Shown piece after piece: positions 31,529-36,584 of a stretch of DNA of 36,584 bases. Source of the DNA: Oscillospiraceae bacterium (GTDB lineage: Bacteria > Bacillota > Clostridia > Oscillospirales > Ruminococcaceae); contig JAQUTM010000002.1 in the NCBI GenBank assembly GCA_028694405.1, positions 1 to 36,584 of the forward strand, given 5' to 3'. Made by a program: the position numbers and the translations under genes. The notes under the pieces are model-generated. The model was given only the letters and a program-made list of their open reading frames with translations, searched no databases and was not told where the DNA came from. The first letter of the stretch is position 1. Every line of letters begins with the position of its first letter.

Positions 31529-31969
31529 TTAAATGCCAAGCAGCTGCTTTATTTTTGTTACATACCGCCGCGAGGCATAAGTAACCGCGCCGTTGCACAT
31601 ACAAACGCAAACGGTTCCCACAAAGCTAACGTCAAAGCTCTTCGTCTTTTTCAGGTTAATCATTTCGCTGTTGGATATGCGCACAAACTGTGCCACATTT
31701 AGCCTTTCCTCCAGCTCGTAAAGGCGCAGCTTTATGGTATAGCTTCCGTTTTGGGTTTCGGCTATGGTTTTTTTGTCCATGGTGTAAATGCGTACAATCT
31801 CCTCCGGCTGCAAAATTTCAAACTTATCGTCCCGCTGTCCCGTAAGTATAAACGGCGTCTCCTGCGCAAGCTTTTTTGCCAGCGCCTGTACTGCCGGCGT
31901 TACACAGCTTGTAACAATAACCACCTTTGGCTGTGCCGCGTGGTCGTCTATGCTAATTTCAACCTGCAT
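31529..31969 (-). CDS. LytTR-family DNA-binding regulator
   Basis: The protein has 146 residues. The N-terminal 45 residues form a small alpha/beta part. The rest is a LytTR DNA-binding domain: KFEILQPEEIVRIYTMDKKT, the LYELEERL helix with FVRISNSEMINLKKT and the closing SRRYVTKIKQLLG helix. No receiver domain is present, as is typical of regulators paired with DUF3021 proteins. Such pairs usually control their own operon and nearby membrane functions. GGAGGTGAGCCC precedes the ATG. A possible promoter (TAGAAA-17 nt-TATAAT) lies just upstream, with a weak -35. Confidence 0.92.
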   Translation of the reverse strand: MQVEISIDDHAAQPKVVIVTSCVTPAVQALAKKLAQETPFILTGQRDDKFEILQPEEIVRIYTMDKKTIAETQNGSYTIKLRLYELEERLNVAQFVRISNSEMINLKKTKSFDVSFVGTVCVCMCNGAVTYASRRYVTKIKQLLGI

Positions 31970-32485
31970 GGGCTCACCTCCCTGTTCTGCTTTTATTATA
32001 AAAAAAACGGCGACGCATTTCTACCGTTTTAAGCCAATCGGTCGCTTTTAAACACCAAACGGTGGTTGCGGCGGTTTACACTGCCTTGCGCCTGTGTCGG
32101 CTGCGTGTTAAAATAAATTCAAAACAAGCTTTACCGCGTCTCGTCGGCCGCTACGGCCATTAAAATTGTAATGCATTTGCCCCCCTGCTATTGTACAAAT
32201 GTACATCACTTTTGCCCTATCCTATTAGATATAGGCAAATGTCGCCGCGCCGCTCAAGCAAAAAGGCGCACACGTCAACCACCGTCTTAAATGTAAAAAC
32301 AGCAGTATCCCGGCAAACGCAAAAACGGTTGCCGTCAAGCGGGCGCATACCCCAAACCGTTTTTACTGTACGGCAATTCTACCTTCTTTTTTAAAATTGG
32401 GGTTTCAAAGCTTATTGCCTTACCTGTCTGTGAAAAAAAAGCAATGCATTTGCAGGCTTTTTGCGCTGTATAAAAAGGAGCAACC
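31970..32485. other. 516-nt gene-free stretch
   Basis: The stretch holds the promoter region of the LytTR gene and a long-looped hairpin AAAAACGGTT/AACCGTTTTT at about 32320-32364 that could terminate transcription. It also has an imperfect TGTACAAATGTACA palindrome near 32194. Frames present are short, with codon use unlike the neighbours, so I see no gene. Confidence 0.5.
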
Positions 32486-33043
32486 ATGAAACAACGACTT
32501 ATGCACAACCTAACCGCCGGCATGGGTATGGTGGCAGGCTTTTGCTTTGCCATAGCCAGCGGGCTGCCGCCCAAAATTGCCTTTTTGGCAGCATTTATAT
32601 TGGGCGTTGTCATTTTGCGCGGCTTTCGCCGCAAGGCGCGCCTACAGCGGCAGCTGGACGACACCCCCCTGCGCGCAAACACCACACACCTGCGGTACAC
32701 CGTACCTGCCACCCCAAACGCCTGCATACAGGCGCTGTCAAAAAAACAAAAAACCGACACCATGGCATATGTGTTTAGCTGGAACGACCAAAAGCAGACA
32801 GGCGTGCTGCTGTTAAAGCCCCAAACCCGCCCCGGCGGCAGCTTATACGACGTAACCTACACCGTATCGTTTACCCAAAACCAAGCCGGCCAAACGGTGC
32901 TTGCTTTACACTGGGCAGACGCCACTGCCTCGCCCCGCTTAAGCGGCGCACCCTTTTACTGGATTGACGACTTTTTAGCCCAAAAGCTAAGCGCCGCACG
33001 CATAGAGGCAGCCCCAACCGCCAAAGCACCAAATACCTTATAA
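32486..33043 (+). CDS. Membrane-anchored protein of unknown function
   Basis: The protein has 185 residues. Two close hydrophobic helices (about 10-27 and 30-46) form a membrane hairpin, followed by a basic stretch (RGFRRKARLQRQ) that should lie in the cytoplasm. A soluble beta-rich domain of about 125 residues comes next (VTYTVSFTQNQAGQTVLALHW). The tail is Ala/Pro-rich. AAAAGGAG lies 6 nt before the ATG. I do not recognise the family. It is followed by AT-rich DNA and then the hydrogenase-like sensor gene 158 nt on, so co-transcription is possible but not evident. Confidence 0.75.
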   Translation: MKQRLMHNLTAGMGMVAGFCFAIASGLPPKIAFLAAFILGVVILRGFRRKARLQRQLDDTPLRANTTHLRYTVPATPNACIQALSKKQKTDTMAYVFSWNDQKQTGVLLLKPQTRPGGSLYDVTYTVSFTQNQAGQTVLALHWADATASPRLSGAPFYWIDDFLAQKLSAARIEAAPTAKAPNTL

Positions 33044-33201
33044 CCGATAGGTAAATGGGTTAATTTGTATTTTATTGCATAATTTTACATAATTTGTAAT
33101 ATTCTGTTTGATTTTTTGGTATTATTGTATTATTATAAACATGGTATATCTTATTTTATATGTTATATATATCTAATTTTACATAAAAAGGTGGTACGCG
33201 C

Positions 33202-34815
33202 ATGGCACAAAATTTAATTTTCACCGACGAGCAGCTTTGCTTTGGCTGTAACAAGTGCATTTTAAAATGCCCCACCCACGCCAATGACGCTATTTTATCA
33301 AACGGCGAAAATAAAATTCACATAAATGCCACCCGCTGCGTGGGCTGCGGTGCATGTATTACCGTGTGTGACCACGAGGCGCGCAGCTTTAACGATGACA
33401 CCCAGCGCTTTTTTGAAGATTTGGCAGCAGGGGTGCCCATCTCGGTTATTGTTGCACCTGCCGCGCGCACCAACTTTCAAAACCTTGAAAATTTATTCGG
33501 CTACCTAAAAAGCTGCGGCGTAAACTTGATTTATGACGTATCCTACGGCGCCGACATTTGCACATGGGGCTACATAAGGGCAATACAGCAGCAAAACCTG
33601 CAAACGGTCATTGCCCAGCCCTGCCCCGTTGTTGTAAACTACATTGAAAAATTTGCCCCCCACCTTATCCCCTGCCTTGCGCCTATTCAAAGCCCTGCGC
33701 TGTGCACCGCCATTTATCTGCGCAAATATGCTCAAAACACCGATAAACTCGCCTTTTTATCCCCCTGCGTTGCCAAAAAGGACGAGTTTGATGACGACAA
33801 CACCCACGGCCATGTCAGCTATAACGTAACCTACAAAAAGCTGCTTGCCTATCTGCAAAAAAAAGGCGTAAACCTCTCTGCCTTTGCCCCCGCAGGGTAC
33901 GACAATCCGGCGGGCGCGTGGGGGGTTACGTTTTCGCGTCCCGGCGGCTTAAAGGAAAACGTGCGTTTTTATCTTGGCGATGACGCGTGGATTAAGCAAG
34001 TAGAGGGCACCGACCACCTTACCGCATATTTTAACCAGTACGCCGCCGCAGCAAAGGCGCATAAGCCGCTGCCGCTTTTGGTGGACGTTTTAAATTGTGA
34101 GGACGGCTGTAATTTGGGCACAGGTACAGCAAAGGCTGTTGCCTATGACGACATTGACTACACCCTTAACAAGCGCAAGGCAGCCGTTACCAAGCAGGAC
34201 ATGGCAAAGGTAGCCGCCTACTTTGATGATACGCTGGACGTTACCGATTTTTACCGCACCTACACCGATAAAAGCGGCCAGCTGCCCGCAGATAATATTG
34301 CCGCCATTGAGGAAGTGTTTCATCAGCTTGGCAAGCACACCGAAAAGGACCGCAACGTAAACTGTTTTTGCTGCGGCTACGGCAGCTGCCAAAGCTTTGC
34401 CCTTGCGGTGGCAAACGGCCATAACCACAAAGAAAACTGTATCCGCTACGCGCAGGTGGCAAACGCCCAAAAGCTGACGTCCTTTGACGATATGATTGCA
34501 CAATTTACCGCCGAAATGTCGCGCATGAACCAGGACATTCAAGCGGTAACAAAGTCGTCCCGCACGTTAAACGATATTTCTATGCAGACGAAAATTATCT
34601 CCATAAACGCCAGTATCGAGGCAGCCATTGCAGGCAGCGCCGGACGGGGGTTTTCGGTAATTGCCCACGAGATGAAAAACTTGGCGGAAAAATCCGCCGC
34701 CGAAAACCAGCAAAACACCGACAACGCCACACAGCTGCTTAGCCAAATTGACGGTATCAACACCGCACTGGAGCAAATTCGACAGGAGCTGCACCACGTT
34801 ATGCAGCAGGATTAA
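33202..34815 (+). CDS. [FeFe]-hydrogenase-like sensor fused to chemoreceptor signalling tip
   Basis: The protein has 537 residues and no transmembrane helix. Two 4Fe-4S ferredoxin motifs come first (C13/16/19/23 and C46/49/52/56). The H-cluster domain follows, with cysteines C141 (QPCP), C189 (SPCVAKKDE) and C299/C303 (NCEDGC) matching the four H-cluster ligands. Residue 140 is Pro where catalytic enzymes have the proton-transfer Cys. A further CxxCGxxxC iron-sulfur domain is at C388-C396 with C413. Residues about 425-537 form a short coiled coil with an MCP tip (MQTKIISINASIEAAIAG). Sensory [FeFe]-hydrogenase groups share this kind of layout. It probably senses H2 or redox state in the cytosol and signals through CheA/CheW or a similar partner. 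An AAGGTGG site precedes the ATG. Confidence 0.9.
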   Translation: MAQNLIFTDEQLCFGCNKCILKCPTHANDAILSNGENKIHINATRCVGCGACITVCDHEARSFNDDTQRFFEDLAAGVPISVIVAPAARTNFQNLENLFGYLKSCGVNLIYDVSYGADICTWGYIRAIQQQNLQTVIAQPCPVVVNYIEKFAPHLIPCLAPIQSPALCTAIYLRKYAQNTDKLAFLSPCVAKKDEFDDDNTHGHVSYNVTYKKLLAYLQKKGVNLSAFAPAGYDNPAGAWGVTFSRPGGLKENVRFYLGDDAWIKQVEGTDHLTAYFNQYAAAAKAHKPLPLLVDVLNCEDGCNLGTGTAKAVAYDDIDYTLNKRKAAVTKQDMAKVAAYFDDTLDVTDFYRTYTDKSGQLPADNIAAIEEVFHQLGKHTEKDRNVNCFCCGYGSCQSFALAVANGHNHKENCIRYAQVANAQKLTSFDDMIAQFTAEMSRMNQDIQAVTKSSRTLNDISMQTKIISINASIEAAIAGSAGRGFSVIAHEMKNLAEKSAAENQQNTDNATQLLSQIDGINTALEQIRQELHHVMQQD

Positions 34816-34873
34816 CCGCTAAGCGCGGGGTTTCTTTGCTCAAAATAAGCTATTTGTTTCCATCTTTCCCCCC

Positions 34874-34927
34874 AAAAAAAGCAGACGCGCCGCAAAGCCT
34901 TAGGCTGTGGCGTGTCTGCTTTTTTTT
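34874..34927. terminator. Intrinsic terminator after the hydrogenase-like sensor
   Basis: AAAAAAAGCAGACGCGCC pairs with GGCGTGTCTGCTTTTTTT (one G-U), and an inner GCCT/AGGC pairing is also possible. A runs on one side and T runs on the other make it usable in both directions. Confidence 0.85.
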
Positions 34928-35018
34928 AGCCGACATAGCGCCGCGTTGCGTTTTGCCTGCGTGGGTGTTAAAATAAATGGAAACAGCCATTATATTGTGT
35001 TGCAGGAGTAACTTTGAC

Positions 35019-36278
35019 ATGATTAAAAACAATAAAAATCCAATAAAATACGCTTGCTATATGGTAAATATCTCTATGTCTGTGGTGGCGGCTTTGTCCC
35101 CCTTGTTGTTTCTAACCTTCCGAAGCCTCTATTCCATCTCGTTTTCCATGCTTGGCGCACTTGTTTTTTTAAACTTTTGCACCCAGCTTACAGTAGATTT
35201 AATCCTGTCCTTTTATGCGCAAAAATTCAATATTCCTAAGCTGATAAAGGTTATCCCCGTCCTAACTGCGGCTGGACTGTTTATTTACGCCGTATTTCCT
35301 TTTGTGTTTCCCGGCCACACCTATACGGGGCTTGTAATCGGCACTCTTATTTTTTCCGCGTCAGGCGGCCTTGCCGAAGCGCTGATAAGCCCTGTAATTG
35401 CCGCCCTGCCTGCCCAAAACCCCCAAAAAGAAATGAGTAAGCTGCACTCTGTCTACGCGTGGGGCGTTGTGGCGGTGGTTGTTATCAGCACCCTTTTGCT
35501 ACAGCTGCTTGGCAGAGAAAACTGGCAGTGGGTGGCTATTTTGTGGATAGCGGTACCGCTTATTTCATTTTGTCTGTTTTTAAACTCCGCCGTTCCCCTG
35601 TTGCAAATGCCACAAAATGCCGCTCACGTTTTTTCTCTGATAAAGCAAAAGGATTTTCTCGTTTGCTTTGTGTGCATTTTTTTAAGCGGCATCAGCGAGG
35701 GCACCATGTCTCAATGGAGCTCGGGCTATATGGAACAGGCGCTGCATATTCCAAAGGTTTGGGGCGATATTTTTGGTGTTGCCATGTTTGCGGTAATGCT
35801 TGGCATTGGCCGCACCTGCTACGCCAAATACGGAAAAGACATCTACAAAGCCTTAGCCCTCGGCGCCGCCGGCACCACTCTTTGCTACCTTGTGGCAACG
35901 GTTACAAACACGCCGCTTGTGGGGCTTATTTCGTGCGTAATGACAGGTCTTTGTGTGGCAATGCTGTGGCCGGGCAGCTTAATTGTGGCGGCGGATAAAT
36001 TTCCTGCCGGCGGTGTAGCGGTTTTTGCGCTTATGGCTGCCGGCGGAGACCTTGGCGGTGCGGTGGGTCCCCAGCTGGTAGGCACCGTTACGGATATTGC
36101 GCTGTCATGGGATTTTTTGCGTCCCTTGTCCGCCGCTTTTTGTATAACGGCAGAGCAATGCGCCATGAAAATCGGTTTGCTGGCGGCAATTCCCTTTCCG
36201 TTGCTTGCCGCGGTCCTCTATTTTAAGCTTTACAAAAAGCAAACCCACCCCGCCGCCCTTACCGCAAAGCAGCCGTGA
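35019..36278 (+). CDS. Major facilitator superfamily permease
   Basis: The protein has 419 residues, from MIKNNKNPIKYACYM with AGGAG 10 nt upstream; an in-frame upstream ATG has no ribosome site. Twelve hydrophobic helices are visible. The first half contains SLYSISFSMLGALVFLNFCT and the FSASGGLAEALISPVIAALP helix, resembling MFS sugar/nucleoside-type permeases of the FucP/Bypass-like group. The second half has GMSEGTMSQWSSGYM-like (GISEGTMSQWSSGYME) and GGDLGGAVGPQLVG segments. It moves a small solute across the cytoplasmic membrane by secondary transport. The cargo is unknown. The C-terminal residues KQP and the stop are encoded by the first unit of the downstream tandem repeat. Confidence 0.9.
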   Translation: MIKNNKNPIKYACYMVNISMSVVAALSPLLFLTFRSLYSISFSMLGALVFLNFCTQLTVDLILSFYAQKFNIPKLIKVIPVLTAAGLFIYAVFPFVFPGHTYTGLVIGTLIFSASGGLAEALISPVIAALPAQNPQKEMSKLHSVYAWGVVAVVVISTLLLQLLGRENWQWVAILWIAVPLISFCLFLNSAVPLLQMPQNAAHVFSLIKQKDFLVCFVCIFLSGISEGTMSQWSSGYMEQALHIPKVWGDIFGVAMFAVMLGIGRTCYAKYGKDIYKALALGAAGTTLCYLVATVTNTPLVGLISCVMTGLCVAMLWPGSLIVAADKFPAGGVAVFALMAAGGDLGGAVGPQLVGTVTDIALSWDFLRPLSAAFCITAEQCAMKIGLLAAIPFPLLAAVLYFKLYKKQTHPAALTAKQP

Positions 36279-36505
36279 AGTAAGTACATAGCCGCCATGC
36301 AAGTAAGCAGCCGTGAAGTATGCGTAAGCAACCATGAAACGCGTAAGCAACCATGAAACGCGTAAGCAACCATGAAACGCGTAAGCAACCGAAACGCGTG
36401 CAAGCAACCGAGACGCGTGCAAGCAACCATGAAGTGCGTAAGCAACCATGAAGTGCCTAAGCAGCCGCGAAACACACAAGCAATCGTGAAACGCGTAAGC
36501 AGACT
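36269..36505. repeat. 19-bp tandem repeat array, about 11 copies
   Basis: The unit GCGTAAGCAACCATGAAAC is repeated head to tail, with three identical central copies and 17-21 bp variants outward. The first degenerate unit overlaps the last codons and stop of the MFS gene. Many units contain ATG but no sustained plus-strand frame. The remaining 79 nt of the window show nothing I can name. Confidence 0.88.
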
Positions 36506-36584
36506 TAAAAAAGCACTCGCAAAAAACCGCTGTAATAGGCCATTCCTCCAGATAAATTTACCCCTACAGCCCCCTGCGCGCAAG

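Noticed and set aside
32191-32394. 67-codon plus-strand frame in the 516-nt gap
   Set aside because: It has no ribosome site, is basic and Ser-rich with atypical codons, and runs through a hairpin.
34275-34292. Plus-strand match AGATAATATTGC to the virion motif core
   Set aside because: It lies in the middle of the hydrogenase-like sensor coding sequence, with the TACG part and flanks absent.

Overview
The window looks like the chromosome of an anaerobic Gram-positive Firmicute, most likely a Clostridia/Oscillospirales-type gut or sediment bacterium. Pointers to this are strong AGGAGG-type ribosome binding sites, a LytTR/DUF3021 pair, a tripartite tricarboxylate transporter, an [FeFe]-hydrogenase-like sensor, lipoprotein signal peptides and moderate GC with AT-rich intergenic DNA. 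No tRNA, rRNA, CRISPR array or transposase gene is visible.

Layout. (1) 1-5.4 kb, minus strand: a catabolic operon read lacI-type regulator -> tctC -> tctB -> tctA -> Gfo/Idh/MocA dehydrogenase (cut by the window edge). Two matching operator-like inverted repeats flank a good sigma-70-type promoter. (2) 5.6-13.1 kb: PAP2-type phosphatase, XRE regulator with membrane domain, membrane diguanylate cyclase, a lipoprotein M3-type metallopeptidase, a small unknown protein, and a second membrane diguanylate cyclase whose reading frame breaks in a run of seven T. A 22/25-bp tandem repeat array and a strong terminator follow. (3) 13.25-29.76 kb: a virion gene set, all on the minus strand and in phage order: portal, zinc-ribbon protein, scaffold-like protein, N4gp56-type major capsid protein, small capsid-associated protein, head-tail adaptor-like protein, tail nozzle-like protein, tail fibre, XkdW/XkdX-like small proteins, GH25 lysozyme, holin, and an Ala/Gln-rich protein. 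Ordinary bacterial genes lie between its units: a chemoreceptor, a SnoaL-like protein, a ZIP metal transporter, an alpha/beta hydrolase and a small membrane protein. (4) 30.0-36.5 kb: XRE regulator plus membrane protein, LytTR/DUF3021 pair, an unknown membrane protein, a cytosolic hydrogenase-like protein fused to a chemoreceptor signalling tip, an MFS permease, and a 19-bp tandem repeat array that starts inside the permease stop region.

The most striking observation is a shared 13-nt core, TACGGATAATATT, with conserved flanks. It occurs once 43-79 nt ahead of the first gene of each of the four virion transcription units (portal, capsid, adaptor, fibre), and I saw no other full copy. The virion genes are intact, but no terminase, integrase, replication gene or phage repressor is recognisable, and bacterial genes sit only between the units. 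This fits a domesticated, separately promoted particle locus (gene-transfer-agent-like or virus-like particle) or an unusual split prophage. Particle production or DNA transfer is inference only.

A second highlight is the hydrogenase-like/chemoreceptor fusion. It keeps the four H-cluster cysteines, but proline replaces the proton-transfer cysteine, as expected of a sensor rather than an enzyme. Together with a conventional chemoreceptor and two diguanylate cyclases, the window is rich in signalling genes.
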